A DNA stretch of 64,000 nucleotides, from positions 133,456,564 through 133,520,563 of the forward strand of contig NC_061118.1 of assembly GCF_002878395.1 (NCBI RefSeq), read 5' to 3'. A program made the translations under genes and the position numbers. The notes under the pieces are model-generated. The model did no database searches. It had not been told where the DNA came from and saw only the letters and a program-made list of their open reading frames with translations. Source of the DNA: Capsicum annuum. Its lineage: Eukaryota; Streptophyta; Magnoliopsida; Solanales; Solanaceae. Shown piece after piece: positions 23,989-35,971 of the stretch (positions are counted from its first letter, which is position 1; each line of letters opens with the position of its first letter).

Positions 23989-24701
23989 TCATTGTTTTTA
24001 TTTTGGATTCACTAATTTTTTCTTTTCTCTACACTGGTTTTCTATCAACTGTATGTGTTTATTACTATGTTTATGCATACGTATTGTTATTCATGTATTT
24101 CTCCTCTGTATTATATCATATTCTATGTGAATCCAAATATGTGTGGTGTGTGCAAGAATTATATTTGTGATTTGACGAACAGAGTATGTTTCCAGTGAAT
24201 GTGAATATGCAGGGAACAGTATATAAAATTGTAACATACTTATTTTTATTTTTGTCTTCTATTTTCTCTGTTCCGAATTTAACTTAGCAGTATGTAAATA
24301 GACACTCAGTAATCTAATCTGCAATGTAATAACATATGCATTCAACCAATAAATCAACAACACATAATAAACAATATATTAAAATTACATAAACAACTTT
24401 ATTTATATTTTGATTCATAATAAAGTTTATGCAATAAATTACATAGGATGATAATGAAACCTGTGTTAAGTTGAATACAAATATGAAGTTGTCACTAAAA
24501 TCTGTAATGGAACTCTAATTTTCGAATCTTCACCTTCTCCTCTTCACCTATTTTTCTTAGTTTTTCTGTTTCTCACTTTTTCTTGCTCTCTGTTTTTCTC
24601 TGTTTCTCTGATGTTTCTAATTTTTTGATACAGTCTGATGATGTTAGAATGTACGTAGAATTCTTTTCCTGGTGTTGAAGAGTTTTTTATAGAGGGGATT
24701 C

Positions 24702-24703
<2 letters not shown>

Positions 24704-24760
<57 letters not shown>
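24704..24760. repeat. 57-base G homopolymer
   Basis: An uninterrupted run of 57 Gs replaces the 6-G run found at the same place in the sister LTR (about 15111-15116). It may be a genuine expansion or a sequencing/assembly artefact. Confidence 0.95.
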
Positions 24761-24761
<1 letters not shown>

Positions 24762-26049
24762 TAGATAGAAATCAGATAAGGGAGGGAGGTTGGGTAGTGT
24801 AGGATTCAAATTTTGAAATCCTTTTTTAGGATAATGACCTCCCTTTTATTTTAATAAATAAATAAATTATATATAAAATAAATAATAAAAAAAATAATAA
24901 CTAATTAATTTTTTATACTTAAGAAAAATATAATAAAATATAAGTAGCTTAAAAATAAAATATAATTGAGAGAAAAAAAATTACTAGCTTATTTATAAAA
25001 ATCTAAATTAAAAGAAAATATTTTTTGAAAAATTTTTCGTATTATTTTTTTTTTTTTAAATATATATCAAAAATGTAACTTTATTTATTATTACTTTTTA
25101 TTTATTTTCAACCAAAATTTATTAAAAATATAATAAAAGCTAAAATAAATATTGGACAAAATAAAAATATTTAATGCCAATAAATATATTAAACTCGGAG
25201 AAGGTCAAAAATCACGTGTCTACAATCATCACCAATAATAATAATTAAATAATATATACCAATATACTCGTAACCATAACCATACCACCATATAGGTACA
25301 TATCTCGTCATTATACCCTATTCACTCATTATTAGCTAGCCAATACTTTTTACTAAACTAATTACTTACACATCATCATATAACCTCTGATTATCGCCCA
25401 TCCACTATTCATCACTTAGTCACTATTCATGGATCAACGACTAACCATTATTTACTCACTGGCCAAAATCAACATCTAGTCAAGGTTTGCCACTAGACCG
25501 TATTCTCCTATAAACTAATATTCATTTCTAGTCAACATAATCCCACAAGTCACCATTTAATAAAAGACCACTAATCACCATGAGTACACTTATTCATCTC
25601 GCAACTAACATTTCTTATTAACTAGCATCATTAATCTACAAATCCTCATCAAACAATTAATCAATATCATAAACTTATTCATCCATAGCAACTATTCATC
25701 ACCATCGCTAAACCCATTATCATTAACCACCATAATAAAATAATCATCCCTATTAATAGCCATCAATGCCACTAGTCCCATTTGCCACTAAGGTTTACAA
25801 ATCCACTAGTCACTATTATCCACTTAAGTAATATCCACCACTAAGCATCTTTCATCCTTAAATCAACAACTATACCACTTTATACCTCAACCCATTAGAA
25901 GACTATAATTGACACCTCTAATATCAATATTATAGCCAACTAAAAAAGAACATAAATAAACATATAATTGCCATACATAAGGCTAGCTATAATCAACCGG
26001 TAGGTGCACACATAGGCATATCAATAATCATATCATTTGGCCTTGAAAG

Positions 26050-26580
26050 GCATCATCATGTCATCATAATATCCTCTGCACTCGAACTGGGTATCAATAT
26101 ATCATCATAATATCCTTCATCCTTGTTGGGTATCAATATATCATCATAATATCCTCTGGTCTAGCCGGACATCAATATATTATCATAATATCCTTCGGTC
26201 TTGTCGGGTATCAATATATCATCATAATATCCTCTGGTCTAGCCGGACATCAATATATTATCATAATATCCTTCGGTCTTGTCGGGTATCAATATATCAT
26301 CATAATATCCTACGGCCTTACCGGGTATCAATATATCAGCATACTATCCTCCAGACTTGAATCAGGTATAAATATCATTAACATATCCTCCGAACTTGAA
26401 TCGGGTATCAATATCATTAACATATCCTTGGACTTGAACCGGGTATCAATATCATAAACATATCCCCCGGACTTAAACTAGATATCAATATCATCAACAT
26501 ACCATTCGGCCTTGTCAGGTATCAATATCATCAACATATCCTCTGGCCTTATCGGGTATCATCATATCATCATAATATTC
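26050..26580. repeat. Tandem array, 39-bp units with alternating types (array C)
   Basis: About 13 units of the form ATCAATATATCATCATAATA-TCC-(variable GGTCTTGTCGGGT). In the middle, two unit types alternate (CTAGCCGGAC and CTTGTCGGGT tails), giving a 78-bp higher-order repeat. Towards the right the units shorten to an ATCAATATCATTAACATATCC form. Confidence 0.9.
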
Positions 26581-26600
26581 CATCAATATTAATAATAAAG

Positions 26601-26740
26601 AAAAAGGCCCACAAGGGCTAAAGTAAATGACAAGCCCCACAAGGATTAAAGTAAAGTGTAAGCTCCACAAGGGATAAATTAATGACAAGATCTACAAGGG
26701 CTAAAGTAAAGTTCATGCCCCATGAGGGATAAAGTAAAAG
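26601..26740. repeat. Short tandem array, GCCCCACAAGGGCTAAAGTAAA-like (array D)
   Basis: About five units of roughly 30 bp. The core GCCC-ACAA-GGGC is self-complementary. It lies directly beside array C. Confidence 0.8.
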
Positions 26741-29128
26741 AGAAATAAGGAGAAGTGTACCTTTATATCTCATCATTCATAATAGAGGATAATTTATCCA
26801 TAAATATGTGAATATATATAGCATGAATATTACAAAGTATTAACGGGTTCAAAATGGTTAGTAGCATAGCTTCTCATGTAATCAATAAATATACCTTTTA
26901 GAACTCTTAGTATCATGACTCATAATATTAGCAACAAGAAGGTTTTCTAACATAATCATTAGTTGGGTTACTAGACAAAGAATAACATGAGTCCAACATA
27001 ATATATAGAGTATCTTTATGCATAGTCAATGAGCATGACTTCTAACACCATTAACTTCATCATTTACAATATAGATAATAAAGAAGATTTCCAATATGAT
27101 TTATTAGCATAATTATTAAGCATGATCATAACTTGAGTAATAGTATTGTTAACATCCCAAACAATAGCCTAAATGATGGCTTAATCAAGAGTATAGTCAA
27201 GGAATCATCATTACAAAATTCATAATTTAGTCATTTAGACCTTGGGTATAACCATAAGCAATATCATGAACAATGACTCATTAGTAGCATATTTATTGGA
27301 CTACTATCAGGTTCAAGATATTTCATCATTAGTATGAACAATGGCTGAACCATTACATGATCCATAATTTATTCATAGTGAGGTCAATAATATCATTTAT
27401 TAATTAGACCATATTATAGACAAGGGCTCATTTAATAGCACATTTATCATCCCAACCAGTAGATAATCGTAATAACATAATAACTTGACATAAGCTTTAC
27501 CCAATAAGGCATACAAAGTCATAATTACTTGGGAAGCATTCTCAATTCCATTCCACATAACCAAAAAGTACCAAGAATCATCAATATTTCCTCAAAAGGG
27601 TACTCTTTAGTCAATTACTAGGCGTAAGGGTTCAAGAGAACTAATCACAAGTCTTGTATTAAGGTGGGTCAAAAAGCCCACATCTACATCCCCAAAATGC
27701 ATTCTAAGTCAATTTTTACCCCATACTAGGCTAAGGTATCTAAATCAGCTCTTAGATGTATATCAACCCACCATAAGACCTAAGGTGGATATTCTACTTA
27801 AGCACCTTTACTAAGTCCAATGGAACCAAGGCAAATTTTCTTAGTATAAGAAACTAAGGCCCATTAGTATGATAAATTAGAACATTATATCTAAGATTGA
27901 GTATTGTAAGGCATTCTCATACTAAACATGAGTAATGAAGTCTATTCCACCTAAAATAATGGGAAACAAGTCAAGCTTTCTAAATTCTAAAATTCATATA
28001 GCTTAATTTGTCCAACTAACCCAAGTCTTGCATTTCATCAATCCAATACTTAAAACCCATCCCAATATAATAATATATAACAATTATATCAAAACATAGC
28101 TCAATCTAACAAGGACTAAGCCTAACCTACCTCAAATCCAAAGAAAGCCCACGGACCACTAAACCTTTGCTTTTCTTTACCGAGAAGCTTCCTAAAGGTA
28201 CCATGATATCAAAAACATAATCTACACATCATTATGAGAATTTTAATATCCATATTGCATCATTATGCTTCGAGTCTAAAAGCGACACCAAAAACTCCAA
28301 GTGGGTCCCACATATGGAAAATACATTTTGAGACCAATCCAATGTTCATGCACCACCAAGAAATCATAACCCTCAAGGATTAGGTGAAAACCAAGAATAT
28401 TTGGGATAAAATCAAGCCCTCAAGCAATTTGAGGTTTTGGTCAAAATTCAAGAAATTAAAGCTTGAAAAAAGAAGGATCCATACCTTTAATTCGTTGTTA
28501 ATCATGAAAAATATGCTAATCAAGCTTCTAACTCACCCCCTAGAATTTATTTGAAGTGAATCTATCATTTAGGGACTTTAGGGATCAAAGGGGAGTGAAA
28601 ATAGATAATTTCGTGACCGTCGCGGTTAAATGGGGTTCGCGAGGTCAAAACTTGTTTTTGACCTTCCAGATTCATTTGGACTCCGTTTTTTGAAAAAAAA
28701 CTATGTAAACCCACTAAATTTGATATAAAAAATGCACTAGTAAAGTTTTATTTTCAATGGAGGTCGTTTAGTCCAATTGTGGGCCCCACACCCATGTTTA
28801 CCAATTTTTTTACTTTTCAACCAATTGATCAAAATAAACTCGAGTGTCTTGGGACCCAAATCAAGGGTATTTCTAGCCTAAAAAAAATATTCTAGATCTG
28901 TTAGTGCATTCAAAATTTGCATTCAAGGTCATTTGACTAAAGTTTTTGCTCGACAACAATTTGGAACCAACAAAGACTTCTAAATGGAAAATTGGTTCTA
29001 AATAACCAAATGAACTGCCCGATAACCAAACTATCAGTTCCAACAAGTCATAATTGACTTGTGGAAGCTATGGAAAATCTCTAACAGCAAAAATAAGTAG
29101 GATTACAGAAAATGGCCTGAAGGGTCAG

Positions 29129-30133
29129 TTTTATTAGCAGAGTCTTTCTCAGTCTCTACCCCAGTGGGTAGTTCTATTGTGGCCAGACGGGTACACAGAA
29201 ACTGCCCGATCATAGCGTCTTAGAAATTTACATCAGTTGATATTGTGGAGTTAGAGATAATTGATTTTGATGTCATTATCAACATAGATTGGCTCTACTC
29301 GTTCTATGTCTTATTTGATTATAGAAATAGAATTATCCAGTTCTAGTTTCCCAATGAGTCTGTCACTGAATGGAGGGGTAGTACTTCAGTGCCTAAAGGT
29401 TATTTTATATTCTATATTAAGGCAAGGAAGATGATATCCAAGGGATATTCTTACCATCTCGTCCGAGTCAAGGACTCAAATTCTGAAACTTTGAGTCTTG
29501 AGTCAGTTCTAGTAGTGAATGAGTTTCCATAAGTGTTCCCTGATGATCTTCCTGGAATTTCTCTCAAAAGGGAAATTAAATTTAGAATTGATCTCATCCT
29601 AGATACCCAGTATATCTCAATTCTACCTTATAAAATCGCTCTAGATGAGCTTAAGGAATTGAAGGAATAGTTAAAATATCTTTTAGATAAGGGTTTCATC
29701 AGGCCTAGTGTTTCTCCATAGGATGCTCCAGTTTTCTTTGTGTAAGAAAGATAGTTTTCTCAGAATTTCCATTGATTACCGCCAGTTGAATAAAGACACA
29801 ATCAAGAATAAGTATCCACTCCCCAGAATTGATGACTTATTCGACCACCTTTATCGTGCAAGCTATTTATCTAAGATAGACCATAGATTCGACTATTATA
29901 AGCTTAGATTTAGAGAATGTGACATCCCAAAGATAACCTTCAGAACTCAGTATGGTCACTTTGAATTCCTAGTTATGTCCTTTGGACTATCGAATGCTCT
30001 TGCTGATTGTATGGACTTGATGAATAGGGTGTTCAAGCCGTATTTGGACATGTTCATCATAGTTTTCATAGATGACATCCTTCTTTATTCCCATAGTGAG
30101 AGCAATCATGAAGACTATTTGAGGATTGTATTG
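29129..30133 (+). pseudogene. Chromovirus pol part 1: protease end and RT
   Basis: The frame opens in the protease (AESFSVSTPVG, then VELEIIDFDVIINIDWL), passes the linker VFPDDLPGISL, and enters RT. The open segment 29708-30136 encodes about 142 residues with [29 protein letters not shown] and an intact catalytic FIDD box (Asp at residues 122 and 123). The conserved Trp before DAP is a TAG stop at 29719-29721. Other stops lie upstream. The frame ends at LRIVL, exactly where the Athila-type LTR begins, so RT is cut after its catalytic core. This reverse transcriptase would have copied the element RNA. Confidence 0.85.
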
Positions 30134-31545
30134 TGATAACGATCAACTCACTGTTATGGTTAAGGGGAGAGACGGTTGTTGTCAATAACCCAACTCGCGT
30201 TGGGGTCGTCGAATCCACAAGGAGCTAAATATAAATTCAAATCCTATGGGTGTTCTAATTACTATAAGGTCACCCGGAATGCTAACAAACACAATATGTA
30301 AATTGAAATGGGGAAATTGGTTTGAAATTTGTTTGTAACAGTCTTAATGTAGCACTTTTAACTTACAAAAAATTGAGAAGAACTTGGGATTATGTCTACC
30401 TAAAGGTAAAACATGTGTAGGTTGTTGATTGTTTAACATGAAACTTTGTTGTTAAGTTAGAGATAGGCTAGGTCAAAAGCCTTAGTGGTTAGCCTTTCAA
30501 CAAAATCACAAGGATCTCACTCATTCGCTCCGTTGAGCACCTAATAAGTGTGCAATTAATAGTCACCCAAAACCTCAATTGGGCATTCCTATTTCTAGGA
30601 AAATTCCCTTGATGTGATTTACACCCCAATCATACTTATTTCTAAGATTGCAAAAATTAGTAAACCCTAGGCTTGATTGTCCACCACTATCTTGTCACCC
30701 TATATCCCTCTTCCAAGGATACTATGGGTTCCTATAACTTCACCTTTATCCCTCTTTCAAGGATGATGAAGGGTTTTGAGAGTTAGGAGTTTTCACCCGT
30801 AAAACCATTTGAAAATTTGGGGTTTTCACCCATAAATTCCAACTATTAAGCTCAAGCAATGGTGGAATCCATAATCAATAACTACAAATCATACAAACCA
30901 ATCAACACCCACACATAAATATACTTTAGTTCAACATAATCCTAAGATAAATTACTTAGCTACTCATGAAGGAACTAAGAGAGATATACCATGAGAATTA
31001 TCCAAGGCATTCATTCTTCCCAAAAGACTAAGAAATTAATTCTCCAAAATTAGTTACAATCTTGCCCAATTAGGGTTTTTTCTTGAAATTCAAAATTGTC
31101 TATGAGGTAAGTAGTACCCAAAGAAGAAAGAGTTTTTGCCTATATGAGGTTTGGGATTCATCCATGTGAATTTACAAAATTGCCCTGGGAAACATTCCCG
31201 CTTAGTCGCAATTGCATGAGGATGTCTGCGATCGAGGCCAACGCAACCGTGGTTGTGCTCCACGATCACATTCCTCTGACCATCATGACTGACCATGACC
31301 GCGGCTTGTGGCCCATGATCATGGTAACTGAGGTTGGTGACTGTTCCAGATTTTCAGTTGTACTTCTTTGCATCCATTTGATTCCTTTTTAGCTCTAATC
31401 CACATCACTGCATCTCACCAATTATATACATGCACAATGTGGATATTAATGCATTAAATTTTGGTTATATCTCATTTTATTCTACAAAACATGGTAGTGC
31501 GCATAAATATTTAGAGTGAATGAGTGGTTAAATCACCACTCATCA
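30134..31545 (-). repeat. 3' LTR of the second Athila-type element
   Basis: The plus strand runs from TGATAACGATCAACT to CACCACTCATCA, 1412 bp. It is collinear with the split LTR 38218-38733 plus 47630-48541 (1428 bp). A CpG-rich island lies at about 31195-31335. ORFs 31090-31296 and 31144-31392 overlap that island and are not genes. Confidence 0.88.
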
Positions 31546-31560
31546 ACACCCCCAACTTAA
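31546..31560 (-). promoter_or_regulatory. Polypurine tract of the second Athila-type element
   Basis: The minus strand reads CTTAAGTTGGGGGTG(T) directly before the LTR start TGATGAGTGG. Confidence 0.65.
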
Positions 31561-33420
31561 GATTTTACTTGTCATTAGGCAACACCACCCTTTACTATGA
31601 AACTATTTCACACATATTTCCAAATGATCATGATAACTCCAACTTGATTACTACCACAAAAAGCTCTTCACACATGGGAAGAATGATTTTCAATGACGCC
31701 CTTCAACATAAAATGGAATAATAGAGGGCGCGATAGACTTTTAGGAGCAACCATGCAATAACTACTACTCACTCTAGAATGACTCACTTTTTGACCTCAA
31801 CCATATTATACCTCTTATTATCTCATTTTACGGAAGATCACAAAGTCACCCACCTCAATTTGTTCACATGTCTCCTCACAAGAAAGAAAATTTTACACAC
31901 CTAGTTACCAATCATGCAACAAAGATTTTAAGAGCAAACACTTTCTCTCTCTCAAGAAATTTTTAATGCTAATAAGTACAATGCCATAGGCTTGCCCCTA
32001 TTTTCAATCGCCACTAGAATGACCACACTTGGTTGGGAATCACAAAGGACTTTTTGAGGTTATCATGTAGGCTTAGGATAGTAACTTAGGATAACTAGGC
32101 TAAACCCTCCTTCAACTTCTATATCACACTCATTTCATTTTTGCTATTAGGCCACTTCTCTTCTTTCATTATTTCCTACTTAAGCTTTTCTTGATTTATC
32201 CACTTCTTTTTTTACCTCATTTTCTTCTCTCTCCCCATTTTTAATAGCATAAGATTTCATGCATTTCTTTCCCTTGATGGAGCTTTCCTTTCTTATAATC
32301 AATATGCTTCATTTGCTTAGGCACGTAGGCACTTTTTTATGAATTCACGGCTCAACTATAACTGTTTCAATTTTCATCACCCCCAACTTAGGCTTTTATC
32401 CTTAATTTGTATTATTAAGTTCAAGAAGGATAGGGTTCAAGGAAGGAGAAATAAAAGGGTCATGACTTGTAATGTGTTTGCCAAAGAAAAGTCCAAAGGT
32501 TCCAAGAGGGTGACTAGGGGTAACTCCTATGTATTGGTAGGCTATTTAGGCTAAAGTGGGCTTTCTAAGTTACAAGATAGCCTATTATCATTTTATAAAT
32601 CAAGCACAATAAAAATTTAGCCTTGAGAGACTAATGGGGCAAGTTCTAGATGGTACAAGTACACATGAGATAAAGACAAATAGGCTCTCACACATGGCAT
32701 GCGAATCTCATCAAGGGGGTTCAATTGTTCCTTCCTCTCGAGACAAAAATAGAGTACCAACTAATTTTCCAAAGTCAATTTTTGGAGTTATAAAAAATAT
32801 GAAGTTTTGTCTCAAGGTTGCTCAAGTCCATGCCCTCAAAATTTGCAAAAAAAATTTGAAAGAAGGGGGTGTTTACTTTGTATCCACACCACACATAATG
32901 TGTTGATCATTGCAACAACCCAAGCTATTGTCTCACATTGTGGCTCTAATATGGGTGAATCACCTATATAGCTACTCAAACTTAGCCAATGGGTATGAAT
33001 AAAATACCAAATCATTAATGCCACAAGTACTCAGACTTCTCTTGCACTGACCATGATGCCACAAGTACTTAGAATTCCCCTGCAATTCATGGCTAAAAAC
33101 CCACTTACAACACTTTCCCTTTAAGAATTTCGTCACTGAGTCTATCATAGGAAAAAGCTTGTCAAATAGAAATAAAATAAAGCAACAAACTACAAATAAA
33201 ATAACTAATCCATGCAAAGGTGGGCACCATCAGAGTGCCCGAATATTACAACCCCCAAAAAATAAGAAACATCCAAGGAGTAGAGAAATATGTAGGACTA
33301 TCAATAATACAGGACCAAATCAAATAAATACGGAGGCACCCCCAACCAAAAAGGTAGTAGTGTCCCCACTGCATAAATAAGCAAGGATAAAAGAGATAAG
33401 GGCTTCCTATAACCATATCA
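31561..33420 (-). other. 3' non-coding region of the second Athila-type element
   Basis: About 1.9 kb between the transposon-protein-like remnant and the polypurine tract. No recognisable domain on either strand. The ORFs at 32339-33434 are short, overlap antisense and show no family resemblance. Confidence 0.5.
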
Positions 33421-33429
33421 AGGGATGCT

Positions 33430-34640
33430 ATCACTCTCCGACACTACATCATCATTATTCTTCTCAAGGTCGGACCACTCGGCGGGGGCCTCATTATCAC
33501 TCTCTACCAAAGAGGAAGAAAGTTGATCTTGACGTTTTAGGACCTTTCATATGCCCTTCACCCTTTTCCATATATTAATGAAGAAGTCATCCCTCTTCTT
33601 CTCTCTTATGACCATCTTTTAATGTGCGCTATGGAGGTCACAATATGACTCCAACAAAGAGGAGTAGGCTTTCTCAAGCCTAGCAATGGTGGCTTCTTGC
33701 TTCTTTTGGTCCTTCCTATACTTGAATGAATTGGCTTGTGATACATATATGGATGGCCTATGAGACTCATATATGTCATGGGCCAATTATTTCGCCTATG
33801 AGACTCATATATGTCACAGGCCAATTATTTCAAGTACATAATTGGGGAAAACTAGACACAAGCTCTCTGATGGCTATAATATCAACTCCAATCTAATCCA
33901 GAGGTCCTGTAGTTGATGGCCTATGAGACTCAGGCTCAATATATACCGACTTTCCTAGGTCGATCTTTCTCTTATTGCCTTTGCCTTATGATCCCTCTTC
34001 TCGATCCTCATGGGATAGATAGGAGCACCAGGATGCACCCATGTGTCTCCAGCATTCACTTCAACCCCCACTCTCTTACAAAGATCATTAATTAAAAGAG
34101 GAGAAGAAGATATTTATACCACCTTGATTCTGTAAATGATCCAGGTCATTGACCATAAGCTAACCAACTTCCAAAGCGATTTCGTCTAAAATTCAAGCAA
34201 CCATCCGAGCATGCAAATCTAGGACTGCTATCATGTGGGGGCAAGGATAGACTCAACTACAAATAATATAAAACCATATCTAAGACTCGGAAGTGAAATT
34301 ATTCATGGATATGTAACTTTTAGACTTTGCCCAAGAGACTTTCTTTTTGGGACATAGTCGTTGCGCTAACCAACTCTCTAATTTACACCTCTTAGCTTTG
34401 AACTCACCCATGTCTGCATGTTGGAGCCTATAAATATCATTGATTTGATCCACCCCAACTCTCATTGATTTTTTCCAAATCTGAAAAGTCACATTGAATG
34501 GGCCCCAGAAAGACAACTGATGTTGGAATAAATTTCACGGACCTATTGTTCATTTGCAATGCACAGCTCTGGGGAAAAGCACCGCCACCCTGTTGCCTCA
34601 AATTTGTCATGAAATGCTGGTAGTTTCTCTGCCACATTCT
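33430..34640 (-). pseudogene. Remnant resembling the 'putative plant transposon protein' domain with coiled-coil tail
   Basis: Minus-strand frames, in order, give FMTNLRQQGGGAFPQSCA and RSVKFIPTSVV (open piece 34437-34637), INDIYRLQ and a segment ending MNNFTSES (open piece 34280-34516). After stops come readable pieces to about 33900, then a charged helical stretch with EATIARLEKAYSSLLE and an acidic tail at about 33700-33440. This order (FYxN-type start, 'V.F.P..IN..Y.L', W...DFT.EA) is what I remember of the plant-only domain found in Athila-like derivatives. The function of that domain is unknown. Tandem duplication at 33756-33831 disrupts the tail. The identification is moderate. Confidence 0.45.
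33756..33831. repeat. 38-bp tandem duplication
   Basis: Two adjacent copies of a 38-bp block starting GCCTATGAGACTCATATATG, differing by a few bases. A third partial copy (GATGGCCTATGAGACTCA) is at 33914-33931. Confidence 0.9.
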
Positions 34641-35820
34641 CTAAGTAACTTTCTCTTTTCAGAAGTAGCTTTGTCCTCGAAAGATCACTGTAGTAGTGAG
34701 TGTGGCACTCTGGTGTCGTGAATCAGATGTGATCATATTTGTCCATAAGATTGGCCTGAAAGCACTAGGCACACATATTATAAATCAACGACAATTTAAC
34801 ATGCAAAATACATTACATTCTTCTCTAAAGTTCATTGGAATGGGTGCTCGATGGTGTTTGGCTAAAAGTTGGGAGTGTAGGATTTTTGGCATGGCAGGAA
34901 ACTAGCCTCGATTATTATGATCACGGGTCAAGACCATGTTTGTATTGCCGCGATCGTGGATCATGACTGCAGTTGTGATACATGAGGCTAGTTTTGTACC
35001 AGTTTTTCATGTTCAAAACTCTTCCAAATTTTTAGGCCACTAGCATGCTCTGTAAAATGGAATCACATGAAAACCAATTGAACAATGCTAATAGATTTTT
35101 GAGTGTGCCCTTTCATATGTAAAAATCATTATTGAGAGTTCATTTAAGCAATGTATCGAATACTTGGTATGCACACCTTATTTGTCTACATTTTTTCACA
35201 TATTTTTGGGTACTCAAGATTTCCGCTCTTTTGTGCACACATTACTCAAACAGCCAACACCACACAAATACCAAGTATGATAACATGGAATCATAATAAT
35301 CAAAACTCCAGGCCTTCTCTTAATCATGTATTCTTAGGCCTATTTTTAAAAATAAAAGAATAGATTCATGACACCTACTGGATTGGTAATGCAAGAGGGA
35401 TGCAAGGATGTTGTTGGAGAGATCACAAACTTGATCAGAATTTGGTCCAATGAGAGAGTAAAACTTGAAAGAGAGTGTGAGGGAATAAAGGGAAATTAGT
35501 GATTAAAAAGGCTGAAGTGGCCGCGACCACGGTTAGGTTTCTACAATTGCGGACACGCAGGTGACTGCGATCGTTCCTAGTATCCATGATCACGGTAACT
35601 GAGAGCATTTCTGCTCCCTTATTTTCCCCAGTTCAGTTTTTTTTTTTCAATTTTTACAAAATTTTCCCTTGTTCAGTTTTCAATGCAAATTTGCAAACCT
35701 CTCCCTCTTTAAGATCATCCAATGTACTCCATAGTTCCATAAATTCATGATTTATTCATTTACAAGAACTAACATCTATGCTACAAAAATATAAGAAAAA
35801 AATACAAGCCACTTTCATGG
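34641..35820 (-). other. Non-coding interval with two CpG-rich islands
   Basis: No recognisable domain. CpG-rich, partly self-complementary stretches lie at about 34905-34985 and 35515-35605, similar in style to the islands in the LTRs. The plus-strand ORFs at 34696-34905 and 35151-35363 are unsupported. Confidence 0.5.
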
Positions 35821-35825
35821 CATTT

Positions 35826-35841
35826 GTGGGTTGCCTCCCAC
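35826..35841. other. GTGGG-TTGCCT-CCCAC hairpin motif
   Basis: Perfect 5-bp inverted repeat with a 6-nt loop, just 3' of the protease on the element strand. I recall the motif from other plant Athila-like sequences at a comparable place. Confidence 0.6.
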
Positions 35842-35971
35842 CTAGAACCTTAGTTATTATTGCGGAATGACGTCTTCCTTCTTCTATTCCTTAAGATAGG
35901 TATTCAAGATCCTCCTCATCTACCTTCTCACTCTCAACATCCACCATAGACACAACTTGTAGTTTCTCCAT

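Larger units (their letters stand above)
15048..25224 (-). mobile_element. Ogre/Tat-like LTR element, non-coding or decayed
   Basis: Minus orientation is fixed by three signals. A primer-site-like block (22527-22544) sits beside the LTR at 22549-25224. A purine tract AAAGAGGGACAAAA (minus strand, 15597-15584) borders the opposite LTR copy. The two LTR copies share their first ~535 bp on the element strand. The interior of about 6.9 kb has no recognisable gag, protease, RT or integrase. It holds tandem arrays close to the 3' LTR, the place where Tat/Ogre elements are known to carry hypervariable tandem repeats. The Ogre/Tat call rests on primer-site type and layout, not on protein domains. It could equally be a large non-autonomous derivative. 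Confidence 0.6.
22549..25224 (-). repeat. 5' LTR of the Ogre-like element (2.7 kb)
   Basis: The plus strand runs from TGTCACACCCC to CACGTGTCTACA, so on its own strand it starts TGTAGACACGTG and ends GGGGTGTGACA. It contains a 57-G run at 24704-24760, a TATA-like site at 23976-23988 and a GC-richer stretch at about 23480-23960 that could be the transcript leader. Short ORFs on both strands in that stretch (23433-23630, 23661-23852, 23786-23992) have no recognisable domain. Confidence 0.8.
25225..29128 (-). repeat. LTR-type sequence, minus orientation, related to the chromovirus LTR at 53265
   Basis: The right part (about 28130-29128) is collinear with 53930-55130. Shared landmarks include 'aactgcccgataacc' and a terminal 'gaaaatggcctgaagggtca' matching 'gaaaatgactaagaggtcattaca'. 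The last few LTR bases are missing where plus-strand pol starts at 29129. The left part (25225-28130) is AT/CA-rich with tandem arrays and no gene, and I cannot prove that all of it belongs to the same LTR. No primer site or polypurine tract was found at the left edge. Confidence 0.5.

Noticed and set aside
23433..23992. GC-richer stretch with ORFs on both strands, possible host exon
   Set aside because: It lies wholly inside the 5' LTR of the Ogre-like element, downstream of a TATA-like site, and no domain or splice structure is visible.
30129..30133. Target duplication for the Athila-type insertion
   Set aside because: The left flank TATTG does not match the right flank CATTA; no clean duplication can be claimed.
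29708..30136. Possible endogenous pararetrovirus RT
   Set aside because: Linked protease, RNase H, integrase, chromodomain and LTR show a Ty3/gypsy chromovirus; no movement protein or coat features are seen.
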